Of a stretch of 64,000 nucleotides of DNA, positions 24,395 to 33,271 are shown one piece after another (position 1 is the stretch's first letter; every line of letters starts with the position of its first letter). Made by a program: the position numbers and the translations under genes. This DNA is from Micromonospora radicis (lineage in GTDB: Bacteria; Actinomycetota; Actinomycetes; Mycobacteriales; Micromonosporaceae), in the NCBI RefSeq assembly GCF_003583405.1, contig NZ_QXEC01000016.1, positions 86,377 through 150,376 of the forward strand, in the 5' to 3' direction. The notes under the pieces were generated by a model. That model did no database searches. It had not been told where the DNA came from and saw only the letters and a program-made list of their open reading frames with translations.

Positions 24395-25624
24395 TCAGTC
24401 GAGCAACTGCTGGCCGACCCAGCCGTCTTCGGGGCAGCCGGGCGGGATGGCGAAGACGGCGGAGCCGATCGGGGTGGTCCACTCGTTGAGCAGGTCCCGT
24501 TCGGCGAGGCGCCGCTGGATGGGCAGGAACTGTTTCTCGACGTCCGCCTGGTAGGCGGCGAAGATCAGCCCACTGTCGGCGGTACCGTCGGCGGCCGGCA
24601 CCCCGTCGTAGTTGTAGGGGCGGCGCAGGATCCGGAACCGGTCGTCGCTGACGTGGGCCCGGGTGAGGTGGGAGAAGTCCGGGATCACGGTCAACCCGTC
24701 GGGGCCGAGGGCGGCGAAGTCGGGCTCGTCGTGCTCCGCGGTGCCGGTCAGCGGGGCGCCGCTGTCCAGCCGTCGTCCGACGCTGAACTCGCGGTCGGTG
24801 CGACCGAGCAGATCCCAGGTCTCCAGGTCCATGCTGATCCGCCGGACCACCAGGGTGCTGCCGTGGCGGAGCCAGTCCGGCCCGTCCGGGATCCACACCG
24901 CGGTCTCCACCGGTGCGCCCGGCTTCGGGTTGGCGGTGCCGTCGAGCTGGCCGAAGAGGTTGCGCTGGGTCCGGCCCGGTTCGGCACCGGCGGCCCGCCG
25001 GAAGCCCTGCTGCACCCAGCGGACGGTGGCGAACGGACGACTGTCCTTGACCAGGACCCGCTGGGTGTGGGCGACCGTGATCGGGTCGTCGGCGCAGATC
25101 TGCACCAGCAGATCCCCGCCGGACCATCGAGGTTGCAGCCGGTCGATCGGGAACGCGGGCAGCTCGGCCACCGACGGCGGGCGGCGTTCGTCGAGGCCGG
25201 CGGCGGTGAACAGACCAGGGCCGAAGCCGAAGGTGACGGTCAGCCGGGCCGGCAGCAGACCCAGTTCCGGTTCGGTGTCGGCCAGCGCGGGGCGGCCCTG
25301 GGTAAGCCGGGCGGCGTCGTCGGAGAGCAGGCGCAGCATCCGGCCGAGCGCGGCCCGGTCGGTACCCGGGCGCAGGGTGAACGCGACGAACGCCGCGTGC
25401 GCCTGCGGCTCGGTGACGATCCCGGACTGGCGTACGCCGTGGAACGGCTCGGTCGCCGCGCCGACGGTCGCGGCCACCGGCACCTGCTCCGGCGCGGGCG
25501 CCGGCCGGGCGGCGTCGCGGGTGCTGGCGGCGACGGCGGCGGCGCCGACCACCGTGCCGCCGGCGGCCAGCGCGCCGCCGGTGAGCAGCCGGCGCCGGCT
25601 GACCGGCCGGTCGGACGAGGTCAC
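24395..25624 (-). CDS. Tat-exported Dyp-type peroxidase (EfeB-like)
   Basis: A 409-residue haem peroxidase. The Tat signal (SRRRLLTGGALAAGGTVVGA) sends it folded across the membrane. The ferredoxin-like repeats carry the GXXDG motif (GQLDGTANPK) with the catalytic Asp, and the proximal haem His lies in the DFSHLTRAHV region. It is encoded between PCuAC and CopC genes, with a 4-bp overlap to the former; DyP and copper-protein genes are linked in other actinomycetes too. No EfeU or EfeO gene is adjacent, so an iron-uptake role is less likely. Confidence 0.92.
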   Translation of the reverse strand: MTSSDRPVSRRRLLTGGALAAGGTVVGAAAVAASTRDAARPAPAPEQVPVAATVGAATEPFHGVRQSGIVTEPQAHAAFVAFTLRPGTDRAALGRMLRLLSDDAARLTQGRPALADTEPELGLLPARLTVTFGFGPGLFTAAGLDERRPPSVAELPAFPIDRLQPRWSGGDLLVQICADDPITVAHTQRVLVKDSRPFATVRWVQQGFRRAAGAEPGRTQRNLFGQLDGTANPKPGAPVETAVWIPDGPDWLRHGSTLVVRRISMDLETWDLLGRTDREFSVGRRLDSGAPLTGTAEHDEPDFAALGPDGLTVIPDFSHLTRAHVSDDRFRILRRPYNYDGVPAADGTADSGLIFAAYQADVEKQFLPIQRRLAERDLLNEWTTPIGSAVFAIPPGCPEDGWVGQQLLD

Positions 25625-26220
25625 GACGCCGGGCTCGGGCTGGTCGACATGCCGGGCATCGGCTCGCCGTGCCCCGGGGCGTAGCTCTCCTGGGCGCCGG
25701 TGAACGGCTTGGCCACGGCGGTGAACGTCTGGGTACGGCCGTCGGCGAAGGTGAGGGTGAAGCTCAGCTCGTCACCGGCGCGTACCGGCTGGGCGAGGTT
25801 CATCAGCATCAGGTGGTCGCCGCCGGGCTCCAGCCGGTGCTCGCCGCGGGCCTTGATCACCACGCCGCCCTCCTTGGCCCGCATGACCATCTTCCCGTCC
25901 TGCATGGCCATCTCGTGCAGTTCCATCGGGGAGACGGCCGAGGTGACGGCGGTGATGGTGACGTCGGCGTCGGTGTTGTTCACCAGCGTGGCGAACGCCC
26001 CGGTCATCCCCTCGTCGGCCGCCTTGACCCACGGGTCCTGGACGGTCAGCACGCCGTCCTCGACCCCGGTCGGGGTCGACGGGGTGGCGGTGACCGACGG
26101 GGTGGGCGCGGCGGTCGAGCCGTCGTCGGTAGAACCGCAGCCGCTGACCAGGCCGGCGAGGAGAACCCCGGTGATCAGGACGGCCGGGCGCACGAGCCGG
26201 CGGGGTGAACTGCTGGACAT
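25621..26220 (-). CDS. PCuAC-domain copper chaperone lipoprotein
   Basis: A 199-residue lipoprotein: signal with lipobox LVSGC near residue 28, a Thr/Pro-rich linker, then the PCuAC cupredoxin-like domain. Copper ligands follow the family pattern: MELHEMAMQDGKMVMR (His and Met) and GGDHLMLMNL (HxM). It should deliver Cu(I) outside the membrane. First gene of the operon with the DyP peroxidase and CopC; ATG 26220 is preceded by GAGAGGAA. Confidence 0.92.
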   Translation of the reverse strand: MSSSSPRRLVRPAVLITGVLLAGLVSGCGSTDDGSTAAPTPSVTATPSTPTGVEDGVLTVQDPWVKAADEGMTGAFATLVNNTDADVTITAVTSAVSPMELHEMAMQDGKMVMRAKEGGVVIKARGEHRLEPGGDHLMLMNLAQPVRAGDELSFTLTFADGRTQTFTAVAKPFTGAQESYAPGHGEPMPGMSTSPSPAS

Positions 26221-26330
26221 GGGTTTCCTCTCGACGTTCGACATCACCAGATTGGTCGCCCGCACCCATCCGTGAGTTCCGCCGACCCCGGTAACTCCCG
26301 TCACCCGTGCCCGGCCTGCCGTCGGAATCG

Positions 26331-26373
26331 GCAGATGCGGTCATCAGAAGGTTTCATCGACCGCAGATGCGGT
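26331..26373. promoter_or_regulatory. pair of direct repeats GCAGATGCGGT in a divergent promoter region
   Basis: The 11-bp sequence occurs at 26331-26341 and 26363-26373, 32 bp apart (about three turns), between the PCuAC and ModE-like genes. TACGAT at 26410-26415 could be a -10 for a leaderless transcript of the rightward gene. Which operon the repeats control is unknown. Confidence 0.35.
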
Positions 26374-26422
26374 TCTCCTGACCGTGTTCCCCTCGCGGCC
26401 GCGGCGATCTACGATGGTCGCT

Positions 26423-26848
26423 GTGGCGATGTTCCGGATGGGCGAGGCCGCCGAGTTGCTCGGCGTCAGCGTGGACACGATGCGGCGCTGGGTGGACGGC
26501 GGCCGGCTCGCCGCGACCCGTGACGAGCAGGGACACCGGTTGATCGACGGCGTCGACCTCGCTGCCTTCGTCCGGGCGCAGGCGGCCGACCCGGACGGCC
26601 GGGCGGAGGAGTCCTCGGCCCGCAACCGGCTGCGCGGCATCGTGACCGCCGTGGTCAAGGACGCCGTGATGGCTCAGGTGGACATCCAGGCCGGCCCGTT
26701 CCGGCTGGTGTCGCTGATGAGCCGGGAGGCGGTCGACCAGCTCGGCCTGGAAGTCGGAACGGTAGCGGTAGCGGTGATCAAGTCGACCACGGTCGTGGTG
26801 GAACGCCCCGCCGTGACCGCCGGAAGTCGAGGGAGGGCCACCCCGTGA
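26423..26848 (+). CDS. HTH - TOBE molybdate-binding regulator (ModE-like)
   Basis: A 141-residue protein with an N-terminal MerR/excisionase-type helix-turn-helix (MGEAAELLGVSVDTMRRWVD) and a C-terminal TOBE/Mop domain (about residues 70 to 130: NRLRGIVTAVVKDAVMAQVD through VAVAVIKSTTVVVERP) that binds molybdate or tungstate. It is the first gene of the mod operon and probably its sensor. GTG 26423 is only 8 bp after a TACGAT hexamer, so a leaderless start here or at ATG 26429 is likely. It overlaps modA by 4 bp. Confidence 0.88.
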   Translation: MAMFRMGEAAELLGVSVDTMRRWVDGGRLAATRDEQGHRLIDGVDLAAFVRAQAADPDGRAEESSARNRLRGIVTAVVKDAVMAQVDIQAGPFRLVSLMSREAVDQLGLEVGTVAVAVIKSTTVVVERPAVTAGSRGRATP

Positions 26849-27621
26849 CGAGAACCCGGCTGCGTACCGCGCTGACCGCGCTCGCCCTGCTGGTCGTGAC
26901 GGGCTGCGCCGACGACCGGGCCGACCCGGCGGCCACCGGCGCCGGGAACGGCGGCGAGCTGACCGTGTTCGCCGCCGCCTCGCTGCGGGAGTCGTTCACC
27001 CGCCTCGGCCAGGACTTCGAGGCCGCCCAGGGGGTGCGGGTGACATTCAACTTCGCGGGTAGTTCCGCCCTGGCGGCCCAGATCAACCAGGGGGCACCCG
27101 CCGACGTGTTCGCCGCCGCCGCACCGGCGAACATGGCCACCGTCGTGGACGCCGGCAACAGCGACGGCGAGCCGGTCACCTTCGCCCGCAACCAACTCGT
27201 CATCGCCGTGCCCAGGGGCAACCCGGACGGGGTGACCGCGCTGAGCGACCTCACCAAGCCCGACGCGAAGGTCGCCGTCTGCGCGGAGCAGGTGCCCTGC
27301 GGGGCGGCGGCGCGCAAGGCTCTGGACGCCGCCGGTGTCGCCCTCACTCCGGTCACCCTGGAGCAGGACGTGCGGGCGGCGCTGAACAAGGTGCGGCTCG
27401 GCGAGGTGGATGCCGCGCTGGTCTACCGCACCGACGTCCGGGCCGCCGCCGACGACGTGGACGGCATCGAGTTCCCCGAATCGACCGGCGCGGTCAACGA
27501 CTACCCGATCGTGGTACTGAAGGACGCCGACCACCCAGCCGCCGCCCGCGCCTTCGTCGACCACGTCAACTCCGACACCGGCCGCGCCGTGCTCACCGCG
27601 GCCGGCTTCCAGGTGCCGTAG
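26845..27621 (+). CDS. modA: molybdate-binding lipoprotein ModA
   Basis: A 258-residue substrate-binding lipoprotein: signal with lipobox VVTGC, then a type II periplasmic-binding fold with ELTVFAAASLRESFTRLGQD, FNFAGSSALAAQINQGAPAD and a late AALVYRTDV. It captures molybdate or tungstate for the ModBC importer encoded next. Its start overlaps the regulator stop by 4 bp. Confidence 0.95.
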   Translation: MTRTRLRTALTALALLVVTGCADDRADPAATGAGNGGELTVFAAASLRESFTRLGQDFEAAQGVRVTFNFAGSSALAAQINQGAPADVFAAAAPANMATVVDAGNSDGEPVTFARNQLVIAVPRGNPDGVTALSDLTKPDAKVAVCAEQVPCGAAARKALDAAGVALTPVTLEQDVRAALNKVRLGEVDAALVYRTDVRAAADDVDGIEFPESTGAVNDYPIVVLKDADHPAAARAFVDHVNSDTGRAVLTAAGFQVP

Positions 27622-27624
27622 CCC

Positions 27625-28467
27625 GTGGCCGGCGGCACCGCGCGAGCGCGGCCGACCCCGACCGTCGCGCCGCGCGGCACCAGACGGACCGGCCGGACAC
27701 CGGTCGCGTTGCTGGTCCCGGCCATACTCGGCCTGCTCTTCCTGGTGCTGCCGCTGGCCGGGCTGCTCGTCCGTACCCCCTGGGCGACCCTGCCGCAGCG
27801 GCTCACCGAGCCCGGCGTACTCACCGCGTTGCGGCTGTCGGTGCAGACCGCCACCCTCGCCACCCTGCTCTGCCTGCTGCTCGGCGTACCCCTGGCCTGG
27901 CTGCTGGCCCGCGTCCAGTTCCCCGGCCGGCAGCTGGTCCGTGCCCTGGTCACGGTCCCGCTGGTGCTGCCACCGGTGGTCGGCGGATTGGCCCTGCTGC
28001 TGGTCTTCGGGCGCCGGGGGCTGGTCGGCTCCTGGCTCGACAGCACGTTCGGCGTCACCGTGCCGTTCACCACCACCGCCGTCGTGCTGGCCCAGGCGTT
28101 CGTCGCCATGCCGTTCCTGATCATCGCGGTGGAGGGGGCACTGCGCGGTGCCGACACCCGCTACGAGGAGGCTGCCGCCACCCTCGGTGCCGGCCGGTGG
28201 ACCACCTTCACCCACGTCACACTGCCCCTGGTGGCACCCGGCATCGCCGCCGGGGCGGTGCTCGGTTGGGCCCGCGCCCTCGGCGAGTTCGGCGCCACCA
28301 TCACCTTCGCCGGCAACTATCCCGGCCGGACCCAGACCATGCCGGTGGCCGTCTACCTCGCCCTGGAAACCGACCTGGAAGCCGCGATCGTGCTCAGTCT
28401 CATCCTGCTCACCGTCTCCGTCGTGATCCTGGCTGGCCTCCGCGACCGCTGGGCCAGCGCACCATGA
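27625..28467 (+). CDS. modB: molybdate ABC transporter permease ModB
   Basis: A 280-residue permease with about five or six helices. The cytoplasmic coupling loop EEAAATLGAGRWTTFTHVTL is followed by GAVLGWARALGEFGATITFAGN, typical of ModB. It starts with GTG 27625, three bases after the modA stop, and its stop overlaps the modC start. Confidence 0.95.
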   Translation: MAGGTARARPTPTVAPRGTRRTGRTPVALLVPAILGLLFLVLPLAGLLVRTPWATLPQRLTEPGVLTALRLSVQTATLATLLCLLLGVPLAWLLARVQFPGRQLVRALVTVPLVLPPVVGGLALLLVFGRRGLVGSWLDSTFGVTVPFTTTAVVLAQAFVAMPFLIIAVEGALRGADTRYEEAAATLGAGRWTTFTHVTLPLVAPGIAAGAVLGWARALGEFGATITFAGNYPGRTQTMPVAVYLALETDLEAAIVLSLILLTVSVVILAGLRDRWASAP

Positions 28468-29579
28468 CCACCGGGCGACCCGCATCCCTCGGGCAGTCCG
28501 TACCGGCTGCCGGTCCGCGCCTGCTCGACGCCCACCTGGTGGTGGACCGGGACAGCTTCCGGCTCGACCTGCCGTTGACCATCGCCCCCGGTGAGGTCGT
28601 CGCGCTGCTCGGGCCCAACGGAGCCGGCAAGACCACCGCCCTGCGTACCCTCGCCGGGCTGCTGCCACTCTCCGCCGGGCACCTCACCCTGGCCGGCCGC
28701 GATCTCGACCACCCCGTCCGCCGCACCTGGACCCCGCCCGAGCGCCGCCCGATCGGCGTGGTGTTCCAGGACTACCTGCTCTTCCCGCATCTCAGCGCCC
28801 TCGACAACGTCGCCTTCGGCCCCCGCCGGCACGGCCTCGACCGGCGTCAGGCCCGAGACCTGGCCGCCGACTGGCTGACCCGGATGGGGCTGGCCGAACA
28901 CGCCCGCCGCAAGCCCCGGGAGCTCTCCGGCGGGCAGGCCCAGCGGGTCGCCCTCGCCCGTGCCCTGGCCGTCGAACCGGCCCTGCTGCTGCTCGACGAA
29001 CCACTGGCCGCCCTGGACGCCCGCACCCGCCTCGACACCCGTGCCCAACTCCAGCGGCACCTCGCCGCCCACGCCGGGGCCGCCCTGCTGGTCACCCACG
29101 ACCCGCTCGACGCCCTGGTGCTCGCCGACCGGCTGGTCGTCATCGAACACGGCCGGGTGGTCCAGGAGGGCGACGCCGCCACCATCACCGCCCGACCCCG
29201 CACCGACTACGTCGCCCGGCTGGTCGGGCTCAACCTCTACCGGGGGTACGCCGACGGGCACCGGGTCCGGCTCGGCGACGGGTTCGAGCTGACCACCGGC
29301 GACCACCACGAGGGGGAGGTCTTCGTGGCCTTCCCGCCGTCGGCCGTCGCGCTGCACCCGCGCCGCCCCGACGGCAGCCCGCGCAACACCTGGCCGGCCA
29401 CCATCACCGGCATCCAGCAGCACGGCGACAACCTGCGGATCCAACTCGTCGGCCCGATCGAGGTGGCCGCCGACGTCACCCCGGCCGCCGCCACCCAGCT
29501 GAGACTGGCCCCCGGCCAGCCGGTGTGGGCGGCGGTCAAGGCCGCCGAGACCCGCGCCTACCCGGCCGCACCCGGCTGA
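28464..29579 (+). CDS. modC: molybdate ABC transporter ATP-binding protein ModC
   Basis: A 371-residue ATPase energising ModB. Walker A GPNGAGKTT, signature LSGGQAQRVALAR, Walker B LLLLDEPLAALD and the H-loop VTHD are intact within residues 30 to 240. The C-terminal part (from about 290) is a TOBE-like molybdate-binding domain. Last gene of the operon; the ATG overlaps the modB stop (ATGA). Confidence 0.95.
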   Translation: MTTGRPASLGQSVPAAGPRLLDAHLVVDRDSFRLDLPLTIAPGEVVALLGPNGAGKTTALRTLAGLLPLSAGHLTLAGRDLDHPVRRTWTPPERRPIGVVFQDYLLFPHLSALDNVAFGPRRHGLDRRQARDLAADWLTRMGLAEHARRKPRELSGGQAQRVALARALAVEPALLLLDEPLAALDARTRLDTRAQLQRHLAAHAGAALLVTHDPLDALVLADRLVVIEHGRVVQEGDAATITARPRTDYVARLVGLNLYRGYADGHRVRLGDGFELTTGDHHEGEVFVAFPPSAVALHPRRPDGSPRNTWPATITGIQQHGDNLRIQLVGPIEVAADVTPAAATQLRLAPGQPVWAAVKAAETRAYPAAPG

Positions 29580-29611
29580 TACCGGACCATCGTCCGGACG
29601 CCGCCCGCGGA

Positions 29612-29771
29612 CCGGCACGAACACGTTCCGGCAGCTCGCTGCCCGGCGCCGGCCGGCACGGACACGTTCCGGTAGCTCGCTGCCCGGCGCCGGCCGGCAC
29701 GGACACGTTCCGGTAGCTCGCTGCCCGGCGCCGACCGGCACGGACACGTTCCGGCAGCTCGCTGCCCGGCG
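29612..29771. repeat. 41-bp tandem repeat, nearly four copies
   Basis: Units begin at 29612, 29653, 29694 and 29735 (period exactly 41) and differ at only a few positions. Each contains ACACGTTCCGG, AGCTCGCTGCC and a CCGGCGCCGG-like palindrome. It fills the gap between the convergent modC and copB genes and could act as a terminator region. Confidence 0.9.
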
Positions 29772-29782
29772 ATCGGCGGGTG

Positions 29783-31990
29783 TCACGGCCGCAGCCGGAC
29801 CCGGCGCAGCAGCTGCGCGTTGAGCGCCACCACGATCGTCGAGGCCGACATCAGCACTGCGCCGACCGCCGGGCTCAGCGTCACCCCGGCCCAGGCCAGC
29901 ACCCCGGCCGCCAGCGGCAGCGCGACCACGTTGTAGCCCGCCGCCCAGGCCAGGTTCTGCAGCATCTTCCGGTACGCCGCCCGGGACAGCCGGATCACCC
30001 CGGTCACGCCCCGCGGATCGGATGAGGCGAGCACCACCCCGGCAGATTCGATCGCCACGTCGGTGCCGGCACCGATGGCGATGCCGACGTTCGCGCGGGC
30101 CAACGCCGGGGCGTCGTTGACCCCGTCGCCCACCATCGCCACTCGTAGTCCCCGGCGTTGCAGCTGCGCCACCGTGTCGTCCTTGTCCGCCGGCAGCACC
30201 TCCGCGAACACCTCGTCCTCACCCGGCCGGAAGCCCAGGTCCGCGGCGACCGCCTCGGCGACCGGACGGGCGTCACCGGTGATCATCACGATCTTGCGGA
30301 TGCCCTGCCGGCGCAGTTCGGCGATGGCCTGCCGGGCCTCCGGCCGTACCTCGTCCTCCAGCGCGAGCGCTCCGACCACCTCGCCCCGGTCGCCGTGCAA
30401 CCGCAGCAGGTGCAGCACTGCGGCGCCCCGACGGGTCCAGTCGTCCTGCCGTCGCGCGAGATCGTCGGGAACGGTGACGTCGAACTGGCGCAGCAGCGCC
30501 GGACCACCCACGGCGTAGCTGACCCCGTCGACCTCGGCCCGGACGCCACGGCCGGTCAACGACTGGAACCCCGTCGCAGTCCGCCGGTCCCCCCGTTCGG
30601 CGGCGGCCACGATCGCCCGGGCCAGCGGATGCTCGCTGTCGGCCTCCACCGCCGCCGCGACGGCCAGCACCGCGCTGGCGGCCACCGTCGGGCCGCCCAC
30701 ACTGCCCGTGCCCTCGCCGCCAAGGTCGGGCGCCGTCGACCCGGCCCCGTCAGGCGAGGCTGCGGCGACGTCGGTCACGACGTGTTCGCCCCGGGTCAGT
30801 GTCCCCGTCTTGTCGAACAGCACCGTGTCGACGGTGCGCATCCGCTCCAGCGCCAGCCGGTCCTTGACCAGGATGCCGCCCTTGGCGGCCACCGCCGTGG
30901 ACAGCGCGATCACCAGTGGGATGGCGAGACCGAGGGCGTGCGGGCAGGCGATGACCAACACCGTCACGGTCCGGACCACCGCCTCGCCGAGGTTGCCGAG
31001 CACCGTCCACACCACGAGCGTGACCACGGCGGTGGCGGTGGCGATGTAGAACAGCCCGGCGGCGAACCGGTCGGCCAGCACCTGCGCCCGACCGCTGGAC
31101 CGCTGCGCCTGTGCCACCAGGCGCTGGATCCCGGCCAGCGCGGTGTCGTCGCCGACCGCGTCGATCCGGACCCGCAGCGCCGCATCGGTGGCCACCGTGC
31201 CGGCCACTACCCGGTCGCCGGTCGTACGCGGCACCGGCCTCGACTCGCCCGTGATCATCGACTCGTCCAACTCGGCCTGGCCGTCGACGATCTGCCCGTC
31301 CGCCGGCACCCGCCCACCCGGGCGTACCAGGACCGTGTCACCGACGGCCAACTCCGCCACGGAGACCCGCTCCGGTCGGCCGTCGGCAGCCAACCGTTCC
31401 GCGTCGTCGGGCAACAGCGCCGCCAGCGCCGACAGGGCCCCACGGGCCTGGCCGATCGCCTTCATCTCCTGCCAGTGGCCGAGCAGCATGATGGTCACCA
31501 GGGCGGCGAGTTCCCACCAGAAGTCCAGGTCGAACGCGCCGAACGCGGTGGCCAGCGACGCCAGGTAGGCCACCGTGATCGCCATCGCGATCAGCAACAT
31601 CATGCCGGGAGCGCGGTCGGCGACCTCGCGTACCGCGCCCTGGAGGAACGGCCACCCGCCGTACCCGAAGACCACCGTGCCGAGTACCGGCCCCACCAGG
31701 TCGATCCCCGGGAAGTCCAGCCGGTAGCCGAACCAGGCCATCACCATGTGACTGGTGACCACGATGGGTACGGTCAGGATCAGGCTCAGCCAGAACTTGC
31801 GCCGGAACACCTCCGGATCGTGCCCCGCATGCTTGTCGTGCCCCCCGTGCGGTGCGTGTTCGCTGTGCGGTGCGCGTTCCCCGTGCTGCCGGTGGTCGAT
31901 GTCGGTGTGCCTGGCGTGCTCCCGCCGCCGGCCGGGTTCGGAGTCGGGTCGCTCGCCTGCCGCCGCTCCCGGCTCCCCATGACGGTCCAT
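29783..31990 (-). CDS. copB: CopB-type heavy-metal P1B ATPase
   Basis: A 735-residue metal-exporting ATPase. In place of an HMA domain it has a His-rich N-terminus (HARHTDIDHRQHGERAPHSE and GGHDKHAGHD). The membrane metal site is CPH (VIACPHALGLAIP), diagnostic of the CopB subgroup (Cu2+/Cu+ or Ag+). TGES, DKTGTLTRG and GDGVNDAPAL are intact. ATG 31990 is chosen because GGAGG lies at ideal spacing; an ATG 12 bases upstream is possible. A CsoR-type palindrome at 32038-32054 lies 48 bp upstream, linking it to the csoR locus. Confidence 0.95.
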   Translation of the reverse strand: MDRHGEPGAAAGERPDSEPGRRREHARHTDIDHRQHGERAPHSEHAPHGGHDKHAGHDPEVFRRKFWLSLILTVPIVVTSHMVMAWFGYRLDFPGIDLVGPVLGTVVFGYGGWPFLQGAVREVADRAPGMMLLIAMAITVAYLASLATAFGAFDLDFWWELAALVTIMLLGHWQEMKAIGQARGALSALAALLPDDAERLAADGRPERVSVAELAVGDTVLVRPGGRVPADGQIVDGQAELDESMITGESRPVPRTTGDRVVAGTVATDAALRVRIDAVGDDTALAGIQRLVAQAQRSSGRAQVLADRFAAGLFYIATATAVVTLVVWTVLGNLGEAVVRTVTVLVIACPHALGLAIPLVIALSTAVAAKGGILVKDRLALERMRTVDTVLFDKTGTLTRGEHVVTDVAAASPDGAGSTAPDLGGEGTGSVGGPTVAASAVLAVAAAVEADSEHPLARAIVAAAERGDRRTATGFQSLTGRGVRAEVDGVSYAVGGPALLRQFDVTVPDDLARRQDDWTRRGAAVLHLLRLHGDRGEVVGALALEDEVRPEARQAIAELRRQGIRKIVMITGDARPVAEAVAADLGFRPGEDEVFAEVLPADKDDTVAQLQRRGLRVAMVGDGVNDAPALARANVGIAIGAGTDVAIESAGVVLASSDPRGVTGVIRLSRAAYRKMLQNLAWAAGYNVVALPLAAGVLAWAGVTLSPAVGAVLMSASTIVVALNAQLLRRVRLRP

Positions 31991-32037
31991 ACCGGCCTCC
32001 ATCACCCCCCGTCCCTCTCCCCGTCCCCTGCCACCAT

Positions 32038-32054
32038 ATACCCCAGTGGGGTAT
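32038..32054. promoter_or_regulatory. CsoR-type operator before copB
   Basis: Perfect palindrome ATACCCC-AGT-GGGGTAT (7-bp arms). It matches the C/G-tract design of the two sites next to csoR and lies just upstream of the copB start. Regulation by CsoR is inferred from the site match. Confidence 0.75.
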
Positions 32055-32185
32055 CCGGTGCGAGGACGACCTGACCGGCGGGGCCCGGCGGTGAAGGCCC
32101 ATGTCGGCTGCCACGACGAGTCGACGGGGCACCGGATCCTGGCCTGCGTCGACATCGTCGGGCGACGCATCGGCCGACGCCGGCC

Positions 32186-32948
32186 GTGCTGACGTGGGGT
32201 GATCTGTGGATCCGAGGGCAGTTGACGGTCCGGAAACTGCCGCCGCTGACCCGGGAACAGCTGGCGGCGGTCCGCCCGGCTGCTGCACACCCATCCGACC
32301 TGGCAGCAGCGATCGGAGTCGGCGACCGACCCGCGTCAACTGTTCAGCCTGCCCGGGCTCCCGTTTTTCCTGACCGGTGCGACGGCGATGTTGGCCGCCG
32401 CCGAGCTGCCCGGGGTGGCCGAGACCAGCACCGGACGCAGCGCTCCGGCGGCGATCGTCGCCGGCCTGATCGTGACGGTCGCCGGTGTCCTCATCCGGCG
32501 GGCCGTTGCGTACGCCGTGACCATCGCTCAGCCCGTCTCCTCCGGGCTGGTACCCGGGCTGTGGCTGGGGATCGGCCTGGTCGTCGGTGAACTGCTGACG
32601 CCGCGAACGGCGGGCAGCGGGTGGTTGCTGCCCGCGCAGCCGGCGGGCCTGCTGCTGATGTTCCTGTCCGTGTGCGTGACCTGGTGGACCGCCCAGTACG
32701 CGGAGCTGTCGGTGCGTGCCTGGCCCTCGCGGTCGCTGATCCGGCCGATGCTGCTGGGCCTGGCCGCCATCTGGCTGGTCTTCGCCTTCGGACTCAACTG
32801 GCGGCAAGGGCAGGGACACCTGCTCACCGCAGGCTGGTGGCCGGCGACGAACGCGTTGTTTGAGGCGTTCGAGCAGGGGTGGAACGATCTCCGCCATCAC
32901 CGGCGGGTGGCCGTGCAGCTTCGAGGGCGTCAAGGCTCGGGTATGTAA
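32186..32948 (+). pseudogene. degraded membrane metallopeptidase-like gene (M48-type remnant)
   Basis: Two reading frames join into one protein-like trace: LPPLTREQLAAV (codons beginning near 32234, frame of 32186) continues, after a shift near 32270, as ARLLHTHPTWQQR, DPRQLFSLPGLPFFLTG and then four hydrophobic helices to 32948. HPxW...R plus DPxxLF resembles the C-terminal region of M48-family membrane peptidases, and no HExxH zinc motif or proper start exists. Call: 5'-truncated, frameshifted remnant; the family is uncertain. The 186-residue frame from ATG 32388 could still be translated. Confidence 0.45.
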
Positions 32949-33271
32949 AGACGTAAACAATCTTCCCGATGTCTGTGGCTCGTGGTCTGCCACGATTAGG
33001 CCCTGATTTGAGGCTTGAGGGCACCGTCGAGTAGATCGGTGGCGCGAGGCTTGGTGATGAGCTTAGCTTAGGGCTGCAGTAAGTTGCCGAGTTTCCGCGC
33101 CGCCGATGTCCGTGTTTTGTGGCATTAAACTTCGCGGCCGGCGCGCAGAGGTCAGATAGCAATCTGAGATATATGATAACGTTGCCATTGGCTGGTGTGT
33201 CGACAGAATTGAACCGCCGGGTCCTTCGGCAAGATTTTCGCCATAGTGATTTAGTTAGCTCCGGGGTTGAT
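32949..33271. other. AT-richer noncoding region before the ABC module
   Basis: About 320 bp without a credible gene. Base composition drops sharply compared with the left part of the window. A short CGTGG-TCTG-CCACG hairpin lies near 32981. It presumably holds the promoter of the ABC module. Confidence 0.4.

Noticed and set aside
26674..28668. 664-residue minus-strand frame across the mod operon
   Set aside because: Opposite strand of modA and modB, no recognisable protein content.
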